DNA of 62,666 nt from Candidatus Gastranaerophilales bacterium (GCA_944325785.1 CALVBN010000011.1:1-62666), one strand, 5' to 3'. Positions 33,043 through 42,936 are shown, counted from the first letter of the stretch. Notes: a model not told the origin generated them from the letters alone. A program made the numbers and translations.

Positions 33043-33471
33043 ATGGCAAGAAAGAAAAAGCAATCAAATAAAATAATTCATTTTCTAATCATATTTCTGA
33101 TGATGGCATCTGGCGTGTATTATCTGGGCTTGAACTATGTTCCGCAGAAGTGGTATGAAACACAAACAATGATGCCTAATCAAGTTGAGTCATATTATGT
33201 AAACCAGTGGTGTACGTCGGATTTTGGACGCAAAGAAGCTGTTTTGTGGGATTTGACGCGTGTGGACTGCCTTGCAAAAGACTATGCAATAGAATTTGAT
33301 TTTGCGAAAAAGTGGGCGGAATCGGCAGGGCAATCGCTGTATTATTCAAAAATGACAGGCAAACCTCCGGCTGTTGTTCTTATTCTTACGAGCTTAACAG
33401 ATTACAGATATGTAAAACGCCTTGAAAGACTGGATAACGGTATAAAAATATTTTTGATTAAGGCATATTAA
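33043..33471 (+). CDS. Membrane-anchored small nuclease-like protein
   Basis: 142 aa. A basic start (MARKKKQSNK) leads into one membrane helix (about 12-28). The rest carries RVDCLAKDYAIEFDFAKKWAESAGQSLYY, a pattern I associate with small PD-(D/E)xK-like proteins (acidic residues, E-x-D...K, then Q-x-x-x-Y). The predicted active face would be outside the cytoplasm. It lies 22 nt after the decarboxylase gene, probably in its transcript. The nuclease call is by motif only. Confidence 0.6.
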   Translation: MARKKKQSNKIIHFLIIFLMMASGVYYLGLNYVPQKWYETQTMMPNQVESYYVNQWCTSDFGRKEAVLWDLTRVDCLAKDYAIEFDFAKKWAESAGQSLYYSKMTGKPPAVVLILTSLTDYRYVKRLERLDNGIKIFLIKAY

Positions 33472-33487
33472 AAGGTTTCAAAATATG

Positions 33488-33517
33488 GAAAAAAAGAGGT
33501 CTTAAGACCTCTTTTTT
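33488..33517. terminator. Bidirectional terminator
   Basis: AAAAAAGAGGTCTTAAGACCTCTTTTTT-like perfect palindrome, here described as arms AAAGAGGTCTT and AAGACCTCTTT with A- and T-runs. Lies between the gene at 33043 and convergent serS. Confidence 0.9.
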
Positions 33518-34779
33518 TATATTCTGTCAAACCCTGTGTATTTTCTTAAAACTTCCGGAATAATAACAGTTCCGTCTGGCTGCTGGAAGTTTTCTATAAT
33601 AGCTGCAAAAGTTCTGCCGACAGCAAGCCCCGAACCGTTAATTGTATGGACAAATCTTACCTGCCCGTCTTTTGTACGGTAGCGCATATTTGCTCTTCTT
33701 GCTTGATAGTCGCCGTAGTTTGAACAGCTTGAGATTTCTTTGTAGTTATTATAAGAAGGCATCCAAACTTCTAAGTCAAAGCATTTATTTGCACTGAAAC
33801 CTATATCGGCTGTGCAGAGCGCAACTTTTCTATAAGGAAGTCCCAATTTTTCAAGACAAACTTCTGCATCGCGTGTTAATTTTTCGTGTTCTGCAGGACT
33901 TGATTCTGGAGTTGTAAGTTTAACCATCTCGACTTTGTTAAACTGGTGAACTCTTATCAGTCCTCTTGTGTCTTTACCTGCGGAACCGGCTTCGCGTCTA
34001 AAGCAAGGGGTGTAAGCCGTCATATATTTAGGCAGATCATCTTCTGATAAGATTTCTCCGGAATAAATGTTTGTTACAGGAACTTCTGCTGTCGGAATTA
34101 AATACAAATCTTCATCAACACATTTATACATATCTTCCGCAAATTTAGGAAGCTGACCTGTGCCTGTCATTGTTGCAGCGTTTGCCATAAACGGAGGAAG
34201 TATTTCTTCATATCCGTGTTCTTCTGTGTGCAAATCAAGGAAAAATTGAATAATTGCACGTTCCAGCCTTGCGCCTTTACCTCTATATAAAGTAAATCTG
34301 GATTGAGAAATTTTTACACCGCGTTCAAAATCTACGATTCCTTTTTCTTCACACAAATCCCAGTGAGCTTTGGGAGTAAATGAAAACTTTGTCGGTTCTC
34401 CCCAGAATTTTACCGGCACATTATCATCTTCTGATTCACCGATTGGAGTTGTTTCATCCGGAATATTCGGAGTTCTTAAGAGCATATCTCTTTGAATATT
34501 ATCCAAATCTACCTGTTTTTCTTCAAGTTCTTTTATTTCATCACCGAGTTTTCTAACTTCCTCTTGAATAGCGTCTGTGTTTTCGCCATTCTTCTTTAAC
34601 ATACCGATTTTTTGTGATTCGGATTTTCTTTTAGCCCTAAGTTCGTCCGCCTGCGCTTGAACTTTTCTTCTGTCCGCATCAATTGCAATTATAGTGTCAA
34701 TTGACAATTCAGGATTTCTTCTTTTTAAAAGCTCGTTAATTTTTTCCGGATTCTCTCTAATCAGTCTAATATCTAACAT
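33517..34779 (-). CDS. serS: Seryl-tRNA synthetase
   Basis: Class II synthetase, 420 aa. An N-terminal coiled-coil tRNA-binding arm (about 28-100) comes first. Motif 2 is [22 protein letters not shown] and motif 3 ends [16 protein letters not shown]. The start ([21 protein letters not shown]) is canonical, with GAGGT upstream. Full length and apparently intact. Confidence 0.97.
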   Translation of the reverse strand: MLDIRLIRENPEKINELLKRRNPELSIDTIIAIDADRRKVQAQADELRAKRKSESQKIGMLKKNGENTDAIQEEVRKLGDEIKELEEKQVDLDNIQRDMLLRTPNIPDETTPIGESEDDNVPVKFWGEPTKFSFTPKAHWDLCEEKGIVDFERGVKISQSRFTLYRGKGARLERAIIQFFLDLHTEEHGYEEILPPFMANAATMTGTGQLPKFAEDMYKCVDEDLYLIPTAEVPVTNIYSGEILSEDDLPKYMTAYTPCFRREAGSAGKDTRGLIRVHQFNKVEMVKLTTPESSPAEHEKLTRDAEVCLEKLGLPYRKVALCTADIGFSANKCFDLEVWMPSYNNYKEISSCSNYGDYQARRANMRYRTKDGQVRFVHTINGSGLAVGRTFAAIIENFQQPDGTVIIPEVLRKYTGFDRI

Positions 34780-34952
34780 TCTTAATACCTCAACTATTAA
34801 TCTTAAATATCTAAATCAAGTTTAGCATAAAAAAAGTTTAATGTTGCTTAAAAGAATTACACTTTTGATAGAAAAAGAGTGTCTGTTTTGATAAAATAGA
34901 TTCTTAAATGCGTGAGGGGTGAAGTGTGAAGGGTGAAGCGAAAAATTTGGAG

Positions 34953-35060
34953 CAGAGATTCTTCGGCTCTTACGAGCCTCTGAATGACGCGAAACTTGGA
35001 GTTGTGACGTCCAACAATTACATTTACCCCTCTGAATGACGTCTAACCTAGAGTTTCTAT
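34953..35060. repeat. Inverted-repeat element with GAGATTCTTCGG end, copy 2 (partial)
   Basis: AGAGATTCTTCGGCTCTTAC followed by GAGCCTCTGAATGACG is identical to the left arm at 21398. The right half carries CCTCTGAATGACGTC in the other configuration, and the closing arm GAGGAATCTC is missing, so the element has decayed. Just upstream is the GTGAAGGGTGAAG simple repeat. Confidence 0.6.
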
Positions 35061-35072
35061 TAACAAATTGTG

Positions 35073-35339
35073 GTCAGGCAATGCCTGACAAAAATCTGAA
35101 TGATACCTAACCGGAAGGTGTATCCCCAAAAAATATTAATTAAAATTATCCCAATAATGCATCCAGCGCCCCGCGGGCGTGTTATGCACAAGCATAACCA
35201 TAGCGGGCGAAAGAGTGCAGGCTTGCCTGCAACATCCATTTAGTCCCGCACCCGTTAGGGTGTTGAAAACGTTAGCGTTTTTCTCTTTCTTTGCTAACGT
35301 TTCTTTCTCTTTTCATCGTAAAAAAGAGAAAGAAACGTT
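35073..35339. repeat. Composite hairpin-rich intergenic element
   Basis: Several palindromes lie in series: GTCAGGCAATGCCTGAC (35073), GTTATG/CATAAC (35182), GCAGGC/GCCTGC (35219), AACGTTAGC/GCTAACGTT (35268-35301), and an 18-bp perfect hairpin with arms AACGTTTCTTTCTCTTTT and AAAAGAGAAAGAAACGTT (35296-35339). The fourth and fifth share an arm and could be mutually exclusive. It is GC-richer than its surroundings. The open frame that crosses it is not credible. The rest of the 34.78-35.63 kb gap holds no gene I can support. Confidence 0.6.
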
Positions 35340-35631
35340 AAATAGGATGAAAAAAATTTGTATTCAATTCCTCGTTTATATTGTAAAAAATGTAGGTCAT
35401 GAATCTTCTTTATAGCAATGCAAAGAGGGGTAAATTAAAAGGGGTAAATCGAGGAGGGTAAATTATAAACGAAGCAAAAAGGAAGAAACATGCAATGTTA
35501 CAATGCTCTTGCGAGTGTGGGCTGAATGGATACAGAGGGTTCGGCACTTTGCTTGAGCTAAAGGACGCTCGAGAGAACTGCGTTTGGGAGGAGGATTGGG
35601 TTAGAATGCAGGGGTAAGGTGTCTATCTATC

Positions 35632-36159
35632 TTAGTATGGACGAATTTTTTTACTTACTTCATCACATTTTTTTGCAATACTGTCATTTAATATTCCGAT
35701 ATGTTTAAAAAATTTTCTGTATGCCCAATCATCAGCATAGTGCTGGCGGGTATTAACTCTTTCAACGTCGGATCTGTAAAATCTATCTTTATCTTTTATT
35801 GCGTTATAGTCTTTGACTGTAATGCCAGCATCTATCAATTTTTTATTAATCTCTCCCATGGCATTCCACATATTCAATGAAATGCTGTCATTTTTCATGC
35901 TTGATGCAACCTTATTGAAATTTGCTATATTGCCGGAATCTTTAGATGCCTGTGTTGAATTAAAAATATCCCTGTATGCAATTGAATCTAGTTTTGTCTG
36001 AATAATATGCTCACTGCCGGATTTGGTTAATTCATTCAATTCTGATTGAGTCCGATTGGTTTCTAGCATATAGTCTCGGGCTCTTTTATTGACATCACTG
36101 CAAGAAACCAGTGCTAAAATACTAAAAGCCGGCAAAAATGTTTTACATGAGATTTTCAT
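35632..36159 (-). CDS. Putative lipoprotein, 175 aa
   Basis: The signal peptide ends in a lipobox (ILALVSC-S), predicting a lipid-anchored periplasmic protein. The mature part is helical and polar (ARDYMLETNRTQSELNELTKSG...) with no recognised domain. An AGGAG site lies upstream. It stands alone between the repeat-rich gap and queA. Confidence 0.72.
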   Translation of the reverse strand: MKISCKTFLPAFSILALVSCSDVNKRARDYMLETNRTQSELNELTKSGSEHIIQTKLDSIAYRDIFNSTQASKDSGNIANFNKVASSMKNDSISLNMWNAMGEINKKLIDAGITVKDYNAIKDKDRFYRSDVERVNTRQHYADDWAYRKFFKHIGILNDSIAKKCDEVSKKIRPY

Positions 36160-36200
36160 TGTAGATACTCCTATTAAATTACTGACATTATACGATATGG

Positions 36201-37244
36201 TTAGTTTATAAACATGCAGTCGCCGTAGCTGTAGAAACGGTATTTTTCTTTAATCGCTTCATTATATGCTTCAAAAATAAAATCCTTTCCTGCAAGTGCG
36301 CTTACAAGCATTAGAAGCGTTGATTTCGGCAGATGGAAATTAGTGATTAATTTGTCTATTACTTTAAATTCATAAGGGGGATAAATGAACAGCTCAGATG
36401 CGCCTCTGCAGGCTTTGATTTCACCGAACATTTTATATGCGCTCTCCAAGGTTCTTACAGTAGTTGTACCAACTGCAACAAGTTTTTTCCCTTCTGATTT
36501 TGCTTTGTTAATCAAATCTGCTGTTTCCTGCTTAATCTCAAATGTTTCGGAATCCATATGGTGTTCAAGAATGTTGTCGCACTTGACTGGTCTAAAAGTT
36601 CCGATGCCGACATTTAATGTTACATAGCCTATCTGAACTCCTTTGTTTTTTAGCTTTTCTAAAATTTCTTGTGTGAAATGAAGCCCCGCTGTCGGCGCCG
36701 CGACAGAGCCTTCTTTCTTTGCGTAAACTGTCTGGTACCTTTCAAAGTCCAGCTTTTTTAATTCTTCATTTGTCATTTTGCGTTCAATATATGGAGGAAG
36801 GGGAATATTTCCGACCTTATGGAGTATTTCAAAAATATCGCCCTCATAACTCATTTGAACGAGCCATTTGCCGTCATCCGGAAGAGGCATTTTAACAGTG
36901 CAGGATAATTCATCAGATATAGTTATTACAGTTCCTGTACGAACTCTTTTGGAAGGACGGATTAATACTTCCCAAACTTTGTTTTCCCTTTCTTTTAATA
37001 GAAAAACTTCGATTTTAGCGCCGGTGTCTTTGTAGCCGTATAGCCTTGCTGGAATAACCTTTGTATCATTTAAAATTAAAATATGGTTTTCGTCTAATAA
37101 ATCGGCTATGTCATAAAAATGTTTATGTAAAATTTCATGTTTATCTCTATTAAGCACCATCATGCGTGAATTTTCGCGCTTGTCGCTCGGGCGCTGTGCA
37201 ATTAGTCCTTCCGGTAATTCATAATCAAATTCTGATAGTAACAT
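36201..37244 (-). CDS. queA: S-adenosylmethionine:tRNA ribosyltransferase-isomerase
   Basis: Builds epoxyqueuosine on tRNA from preQ1. The 347-aa product is canonical: start MLLSEFDYELPEGLIAQRP, then SRMMVLNR, ILNDTKVIPARLYG, GSVAAPTAGLHFT, NVGIGTFRPV and the end TNFHLPKSTLLMLVSALAG. An AAGAGG site precedes the ATG. Implies queuosine modification in this organism. Confidence 0.97.
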   Translation of the reverse strand: MLLSEFDYELPEGLIAQRPSDKRENSRMMVLNRDKHEILHKHFYDIADLLDENHILILNDTKVIPARLYGYKDTGAKIEVFLLKERENKVWEVLIRPSKRVRTGTVITISDELSCTVKMPLPDDGKWLVQMSYEGDIFEILHKVGNIPLPPYIERKMTNEELKKLDFERYQTVYAKKEGSVAAPTAGLHFTQEILEKLKNKGVQIGYVTLNVGIGTFRPVKCDNILEHHMDSETFEIKQETADLINKAKSEGKKLVAVGTTTVRTLESAYKMFGEIKACRGASELFIYPPYEFKVIDKLITNFHLPKSTLLMLVSALAGKDFIFEAYNEAIKEKYRFYSYGDCMFIN

Positions 37245-37423
37245 GTTTAACCTCTTGATTATTATAACATAACCAAGATTTAGTTATTTATGTTCATATC
37301 AAATGATTTTGTATTTAAAATTTCTTTGTTATTCATAGTGTTTAAAAATTCAATTCTAATAAGGATTTCTACAGCTTTTAGGATGAAGCCGGCTGAGCTT
37401 GTGGATGTTGAAAAAGTTGATTT

Positions 37424-37462
37424 ATAAAACCGGATTATTTACTTTAAATAATCCGGTTTTAT
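37424..37462. terminator. Terminator between queA leader and yidC end
   Basis: ATAAAACCGGATTATTT and AAATAATCCGGTTTTAT form a 17-bp perfect stem. It lies just downstream of yidC on the minus strand. Confidence 0.8.
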
Positions 37463-37492
37463 CATTACAAGTTTTTTATTAAGTTTTTACCC

Positions 37493-38578
37493 CTACTCCT
37501 TTTCTTTTATTTGTTTAGCGTTAGCTAAATCAATATCACTTACTTTAGCTTCCTTTTTGGCGTCTTCTTTTTCAAGCTGTTTGTTGATTATAACTGTTTG
37601 AATAACCTGGAATACGTTGCTTGAAATCAAGTATAAAAGTACGCCGGCAGGTATCGGAATTATGATAAACGTGAATGTCAGCATAATAGGCATAAATGTA
37701 TTCATTGATTTTTGCATAGCTTTTTGGGCTTCATCCTGCTGGACATTTTTGTTCATAGCCATCATTGCTCTTTGCGAGAACACCATTGTAACTGCAAATA
37801 GTGCGATTAAAAGCAGTACATCATAGTGGAATGATGTTTTAACCTCTTTTGTAGGTATTGTGCTTACAAGTATTCCGTCTTTACGGACAAAAGTCATATT
37901 TTCGGATTCTTTAGTCTGGATGTCCGTTACTTGAATTTCGGCTTTTTCAATCTGGTCAAGCTGGCTGAATTTTAAATTCAAGCTGTCAAGGCTTACCTTG
38001 AAGTCTGCGGGTTCGCCCGGTACTAATTCTCCCTGAATTTCAACAGCCTTATTCGGTTTTTCGATTTTTACGTTATCCAGCGGTTCATCAACACCCTTCA
38101 AGTAAACCTTTGCAGTTTTGCCGGTCATAAAAGAATCATATTTGGATAAACCGAAAGTACCGTTATTAGAAATTCCTGCGGATGTTTTAAGCGTCGCATC
38201 AAGTCTCTTTATAAAAAGGAATTGAGAGTCGCCAGCCATCTGTATGAATTGAGGACTCATTAAAGATGAATAAAGCAAAATGAATATCGGCATCTGGATA
38301 AGGAGCGGAAAACAGCCTGCCATCGGGTTAAATTTATGCTCCTTATAGAATTCCATCATTTTTTGCTGCATCATTTGCGGATTACTTTTATATCTGTCCT
38401 GGATAGCCTTCATTTTGGGCTGGAGCATCTGCATAGTACGCATGGAGCGCTGCTGAGAAAGTCCTAAAGGCCACATTGCTAATCTAATTATTACAGTTAA
38501 TAAAATAATACCTATTCCATAGCTTCCGGCAAAAGAAAGCATTTTCAAAACGTCGATAGTTAGTGTAGTAAAATCCAT
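37493..38578 (-). CDS. yidC: Membrane protein insertase YidC (cyanobacterial layout)
   Basis: 361-aa Oxa1/YidC/Alb3 insertase. Conserved core: Arg in TVIIRLAMWPLGLSQQRSMRTMQ, the cytoplasmic coiled-coil loop, PMAGCFPLLIQMPIFILLYSSL, then an insert of about 120 residues (about 110-235, beta-rich), and the last helices (LLIALFAVTMVFSQRAM; FMPIMLTFTFIIIPIPAGVLLYLISSNVFQ). The insert between TM2 and TM3, with no large N-terminal domain, is the arrangement of cyanobacterial YidC. A GGGAAGAGG site lies upstream. No rnpA or rpmH nearby. Confidence 0.95.
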   Translation of the reverse strand: MDFTTLTIDVLKMLSFAGSYGIGIILLTVIIRLAMWPLGLSQQRSMRTMQMLQPKMKAIQDRYKSNPQMMQQKMMEFYKEHKFNPMAGCFPLLIQMPIFILLYSSLMSPQFIQMAGDSQFLFIKRLDATLKTSAGISNNGTFGLSKYDSFMTGKTAKVYLKGVDEPLDNVKIEKPNKAVEIQGELVPGEPADFKVSLDSLNLKFSQLDQIEKAEIQVTDIQTKESENMTFVRKDGILVSTIPTKEVKTSFHYDVLLLIALFAVTMVFSQRAMMAMNKNVQQDEAQKAMQKSMNTFMPIMLTFTFIIIPIPAGVLLYLISSNVFQVIQTVIINKQLEKEDAKKEAKVSDIDLANAKQIKEKE

Positions 38579-38692
38579 GTCCTCTTCCCTAAATTTATTC
38601 TAATATCAAAAAAGTGTACATACGTACACTTTCAAGATACTTTAAATATATTATCAAGTCAAGATTTACCCTTTTTATGCAATATTAAAGTT

Positions 38693-39166
38693 TTACGCTT
38701 CTTCTTTTGCGGTATTTGACAAGGTATTAAGTCTTCTTGCCGGATCCGTAATATGGGTAATTCTTAAGCCAAAGTTGTCTTCTATAACAACGACTTCGCC
38801 GTAAGCGATTAGTTTTCCATTTGCATATAGTTCAACCGGTTCACCGGCAGCCTTATTTAATGTGACGATTGAACCCTTTGTGAGTTCCAAAACTTTTTTT
38901 ATCGGAAGTTCTGTTTTCCCTAATTCAACTGTCAATTGTAATTTAACATCAAGAAGTATGTTTAAATTCTGATTAGGCGGTCCTTGTACTTGATCTAAGT
39001 CCTCAAAAGATGCAAATTGAACCGGCTGAACAGTGACTGTTTTGTCTTCTTCCTCTTCTTCCTGCTCCGGTTCTTCTGATACCTCAGATGCCGGAAGCGG
39101 ATTTATTTCTTCTTCCGGAATTTCATTTTCAGTGTTTACATCTTTTATATCGTCATTATCTGGCAT
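38693..39166 (-). CDS. fliN: Flagellar motor switch protein FliN
   Basis: C-ring component, 157 aa. An acidic disordered start (residues 1-60, many Glu) is followed by a SpoA domain (LDVKLQLTVELGKTELPIKKVLELTKGSIVTLNKAAGEPVELYANGKL, in part), typical of FliN. It begins 14 nt after fliM in the order fliL-fliM-fliN. Confidence 0.92.
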   Translation of the reverse strand: MPDNDDIKDVNTENEIPEEEINPLPASEVSEEPEQEEEEEDKTVTVQPVQFASFEDLDQVQGPPNQNLNILLDVKLQLTVELGKTELPIKKVLELTKGSIVTLNKAAGEPVELYANGKLIAYGEVVVIEDNFGLRITHITDPARRLNTLSNTAKEEA

Positions 39167-39180
39167 TTATGCAACCTCTC

Positions 39181-40161
39181 TTATAAATAATTCCTTAATA
39201 ATTCATGCATTTCATCATAGACATCTGTTATTTTAACACAAATTTTGTCTTTTAATGTCCCGGGACGGGCAAAAAACTTCTTTTCACCGTTTATTTTTAC
39301 AATTAAATCGTCCTGTACCCTGTTGTCGAGCTTTAGTATATCGCCTTCTGAAAGCTGTAAAAAGTCATCCAGAGTGATACTGCATTGTCCAAACTGCACC
39401 CTTACATCAACATTGGATGTGTTAATTTTTGATATCATTTTCAGTCTTTCATCATTAGAAGCTACAAGACCTTTTGTCTGGAAAATGTGTTGTGTGCTTA
39501 AGTGACCTAAAACGGTTTCTAATACAGGATACGGGAAACATATGCTGAAAAGCCCGAAATGCTTGCCTTGTATTTGGACTTCAAAAGTTAACAATGCAAC
39601 AATTTCACCGGCTGTAGCGACCTGTATTGACTGATAGTTATCATCAAGGCTTATGAATTTTCCGGATACAGGAATAATTGCATTCCAAGAATCTTCTAAT
39701 TGTTTAATAATAATATTAATGACTTTTTTAGCAAGAGCCTTCTCAATATCAGTTAGTTCTCGTGTTTGTGTATCAATAGAACCGACACCGCCAAGCATTC
39801 TGTTAACAATACAGGATATAACTTCAAAGCTTATACCGAGCAGTATTTGTCCAGAAAGCGGTTCAAATTCAAACACGCCAACACTTATCGGTGATGGCAT
39901 AGAGCGTACAAATTCTTCGTATGTAAGCTGGTCAACAGATACAATTTCAATTTCTACACGCATACGGAGATAACCGCTCAAGACCAGAGATATTGCTTTG
40001 GAAAATTCACGGTGAATATCTCTTAAAGCACGCAGGTTATCTTTTGAGAATTTGTCCGGACGCCTAAAGTTATAAAGCTTATAGCTCTTATGTTCGGAAT
40101 CCGAAAATTCATCATCAATATCCAGTGTATTTATTAAATTGTTTTTAGTGCTTTCTGCCAT
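39181..40161 (-). CDS. fliM: Flagellar motor switch protein FliM
   Basis: 326 aa. The N-terminal region lacks a clear CheY-binding LSQxEIDALL motif; instead LINTLDIDDEFSD is seen. The CheC-like middle domain (YEEFVRSMPSPISVGVFEFEPLSGQILLGI; GGVGSIDTQTRELTDIE) and C-terminal SpoA domain (VDVRVQFGQCSITLDDFLQLSEGDILKLDN) are clear. It forms the C-ring with FliN and FliG. Confidence 0.94.
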   Translation of the reverse strand: MAESTKNNLINTLDIDDEFSDSEHKSYKLYNFRRPDKFSKDNLRALRDIHREFSKAISLVLSGYLRMRVEIEIVSVDQLTYEEFVRSMPSPISVGVFEFEPLSGQILLGISFEVISCIVNRMLGGVGSIDTQTRELTDIEKALAKKVINIIIKQLEDSWNAIIPVSGKFISLDDNYQSIQVATAGEIVALLTFEVQIQGKHFGLFSICFPYPVLETVLGHLSTQHIFQTKGLVASNDERLKMISKINTSNVDVRVQFGQCSITLDDFLQLSEGDILKLDNRVQDDLIVKINGEKKFFARPGTLKDKICVKITDVYDEMHELLRNYL

Positions 40162-40168
40162 TTATAAC

Positions 40169-40771
40169 CTATTGAATAATAAACTGTCCGAAACTTACTC
40201 TTAAAACTTCTCTTTCTCCGCCTAAGATAGAGTTTATATCATTTGTAATCTGTTCTTTTGCAAGTTCTTTGCCGGCAGCGGTTGCAAGTTCTGTAGAAGT
40301 TTTGCTTGAAAGATTAGTAATAACAGCATCTCTTATTGCAGGTTTATACTGATTCATTTCTTTTTGTATTGCTTCCATCGGGTCTGCAGGAGCCGTAGCA
40401 GCACCATGACCGCCGTGTCCGCCGCTTTTTTCTTCTGTAACTTCAGGGAAGTCGGTGTCCTTTTTAGTAACTTCTATTGCAACGTTAACTTTTAAGTATT
40501 TTTTTTGATTTTCATCACATAAGTTTAAGATAAAATCTCCAAGATCAACAATTATGCCCTTTTGAATTTCATCTTCCCCGCTGCCCTCATCTGCAAGCTC
40601 TTCTTGAGAAGTAGAAATTGTGCTAATTTTCTGGCTAATAAGGTTTTCCATGATAACATAATTAACACCAGCAAATACTATAAACATTATTACAATAGAA
40701 GCAAGAGTCATTATTAAAAATTTAGTAATATCTTGTTGTTTTATATCGCCTGATTTTTCGTTTTCAGCCAT
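40169..40771 (-). CDS. fliL: Flagellar basal-body protein FliL
   Basis: About 200 aa, membrane-anchored. A short polar start and one helix (LIMTLASIVIMFIVFAGVNYVIM) precede a periplasmic domain with IIVDLGDFILNLCDENQKKYLKVNVAIEV and the end ILGGEREVLRVSFGQFIIQ, typical of FliL. A His/Gly-rich insert (GGHGGHGAAT) is unusual. The ATG at 40771 has GGAG upstream, inside the longer frame. Supports stator function around the motor. Confidence 0.88.
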   Translation of the reverse strand: MAENEKSGDIKQQDITKFLIMTLASIVIMFIVFAGVNYVIMENLISQKISTISTSQEELADEGSGEDEIQKGIIVDLGDFILNLCDENQKKYLKVNVAIEVTKKDTDFPEVTEEKSGGHGGHGAATAPADPMEAIQKEMNQYKPAIRDAVITNLSSKTSTELATAAGKELAKEQITNDINSILGGEREVLRVSFGQFIIQ

Positions 40772-40983
40772 ACTTTTCTCCATTCATGCTACACAGTATT
40801 ATTATATCAGCTCTTAAAAATTCATTACACCATTATTTGATGTATTATTTTTCGGGCGGATTATAAACTTAATTCACTCCCGTTAATGCACAATTCATGC
40901 AATTTTATTATAACAGGATTTTTTATTTTTGCCAAAAAGTAAAATAAATCTGAAAGTTATTCGCATTTTTTCTTAAATGATTA

Positions 40984-40995
40984 TATAATGTTGCT
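40984..40995 (+). promoter_or_regulatory. -10 box of a leaderless-type promoter (histidine kinase)
   Basis: TATAAT followed by exactly 6 nt and the ATG at 40996. The -35 is weak (TTCGCA at 18 nt). No Shine-Dalgarno is present. Confidence 0.6.
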
Positions 40996-42648
40996 ATGGG
41001 GAAGTTTGATTTTTTTAATAAATTTAATAGTGCAGTCGTTGTATTGAATTCTAAGAATGAAGCTGTTTTTAGAAATAATGTTTTTAAACGTATTTTTCCG
41101 GATTTTAAAAATATTATAAAATTTTCCCATAAATTAAATTATAACGTATGCGCGCTTGTAAGTAATGATGTAAAAGTGCATTCTCCTATTGCGCAGGCAT
41201 TGATTTCCCCCGAGGATTTTTCAGCCCATGTATCATATCAGACTGCAAATAATGAGTATTTTTATTATGATATGATTGCGGCTAAGAAGGGTTTGTATAA
41301 TATTATTGTTTTTACAGATGTTACATCAAGAGAAAAGCTTATTTCAACAGAGGCAATGTGCTCAAATTATCAAAAAAAGATTGCGCTTCTGGAGGCGGAT
41401 AACAAAAATTTATCTAAGATAAAACTGCAGGCGCAGTCTCAAGCGATGAAACTTTTGCTTCTTAATAATATATCTAATATTATAAGAGAATCCATTGATA
41501 CATCTGTAATTCTTAATTCCGCTCTAGAAGAACTTTCTCAAATGTTTGGAGCCTTTAGGGCTTATTATGCAGAGGCTGGAGAAAAGGAACTTTTTATTAT
41601 AAAAGAAACTCTTAGTAAGAAAGATATTAATAAAAAGATTTCGTTTGATAAAGAAGTTAATAAATATATAAAACAGGGGAAAGTTTCCTGTCTGACATGT
41701 ATGAAGGAATATACTGAAGCTGCACCGTTTAAAGAAATTGTACAAAGAATAGTCTTGCCGATATTTCATCTAAATAATCTGCTCGGTGTTATTGTATTGT
41801 CTACAAAACAAAAAATCAAACTTGACGATGCGCTGGAAGTCCTTGACGGGGTTTCTATGCAGCTGGGCAATGCAATTATACAATCAGAGCTTTATAAGAA
41901 AAATGCTGAAATGGTTAAAGATTTGACAAAAGCGCTTAATGAACTGCAGGATACCCAATTAAAACTTATTAATTCCGAGAAAATGGCGTCTTTAGGTCAG
42001 CTTGTTGCAGGGGTTGCGCATGAAATAAATACCCCTGTTGCTTCTATAAAATCAAATAATGAAATAACTAAAAAACTTATATCAAAAATATCAGATGAAC
42101 AGACACGGGATTTGCTAAAAGAAATTAATGATATTGATACGGAAGCAATAGATCGTATTAACAGACTTGTTATTTCTCTGAGAAAGTTTGTAAGGCTTGA
42201 TGAAGCTGAACTTCAAGAGGCAGATATAAATAAAGAAATTGATTTAACTCTGGATTTAATCCGGCATGAAACAAAAAATAAAATTGATATTGTAAAAAAT
42301 TATGGAAAAATTCCGCCGATAAAATGTTATCCAAATATGTTGAATCAAGTGTTTATGAATATCCTTGTAAATGCTGCGCATGCAATAAAAAATAAAGGAA
42401 TAATAACTATTGACACGGATTATAAAGATAATAATCTAATTGTAAAAATCCGCGATAACGGATGCGGAATAAAAGAACCGGATAAAATATTTTTTGCCGG
42501 CTATACAACCAAAAGCGCGGGTGTCGGCACAGGCTTGGGGCTTGCAATATCACAAAAAATTATTGAAAAACATAACGGAAAAATAAATGTAAAAACAAAA
42601 CTAAACAAAGGAAGCGAGTTCTGTATTACTATCCCAAGTGGGTACTAA
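40996..42648 (+). CDS. Sensor histidine kinase with GAF domain
   Basis: 550-aa soluble kinase. Two PAS-like or sensory stretches come first (about 1-120), then a short coiled coil, a GAF domain (about 160-300), and a linker (AEMVKDLTKALNELQDTQLKLINSEKMASLGQ). The phospho-acceptor His is in LVAGVAHEINTPVASIKSN. HATPase_c motifs follow: N-box VNAAHAIKNKG, G1 DNGCGI, and GVGTGLGLAISQKIIEKHNG. No response regulator is next to it. No membrane helix. Confidence 0.93.
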   Translation: MGKFDFFNKFNSAVVVLNSKNEAVFRNNVFKRIFPDFKNIIKFSHKLNYNVCALVSNDVKVHSPIAQALISPEDFSAHVSYQTANNEYFYYDMIAAKKGLYNIIVFTDVTSREKLISTEAMCSNYQKKIALLEADNKNLSKIKLQAQSQAMKLLLLNNISNIIRESIDTSVILNSALEELSQMFGAFRAYYAEAGEKELFIIKETLSKKDINKKISFDKEVNKYIKQGKVSCLTCMKEYTEAAPFKEIVQRIVLPIFHLNNLLGVIVLSTKQKIKLDDALEVLDGVSMQLGNAIIQSELYKKNAEMVKDLTKALNELQDTQLKLINSEKMASLGQLVAGVAHEINTPVASIKSNNEITKKLISKISDEQTRDLLKEINDIDTEAIDRINRLVISLRKFVRLDEAELQEADINKEIDLTLDLIRHETKNKIDIVKNYGKIPPIKCYPNMLNQVFMNILVNAAHAIKNKGIITIDTDYKDNNLIVKIRDNGCGIKEPDKIFFAGYTTKSAGVGTGLGLAISQKIIEKHNGKINVKTKLNKGSEFCITIPSGY

Positions 42649-42936
42649 ATGTAAAGAAATTTTAACTATCACTTTTCTTATTATAACTAAGTTGTAGGAG
42701 TATATTAATTATAATCAGAATTAATTTTTGTAAAATTATCTGGCAGGGTAGTCATAAAAATGTAAAAATATGGTATATTAATACTACCGAGATTAAGTGT
42801 AAATTTTACCCTAATTAATTAGGGAATGTAACAAAAATTTAACAATTCGAAAGATAAAGGCAATTTTTTTAAACAACTAAACTTTATATAACTGTGTAGA
42901 AGTTAAAATCATGTTTGCATATCGGAGGTAACGTGT

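Noticed and set aside
35179..35415. Plus-strand frame of 78 aa across the hairpin-rich gap
   Set aside because: It runs through several inverted repeats, lacks a ribosome site and has no protein-like conservation pattern.
37360..37427. Short plus-strand ORF after queA (about 14 codons) before the terminator
   Set aside because: No convincing ribosome site and too short to support from sequence alone.
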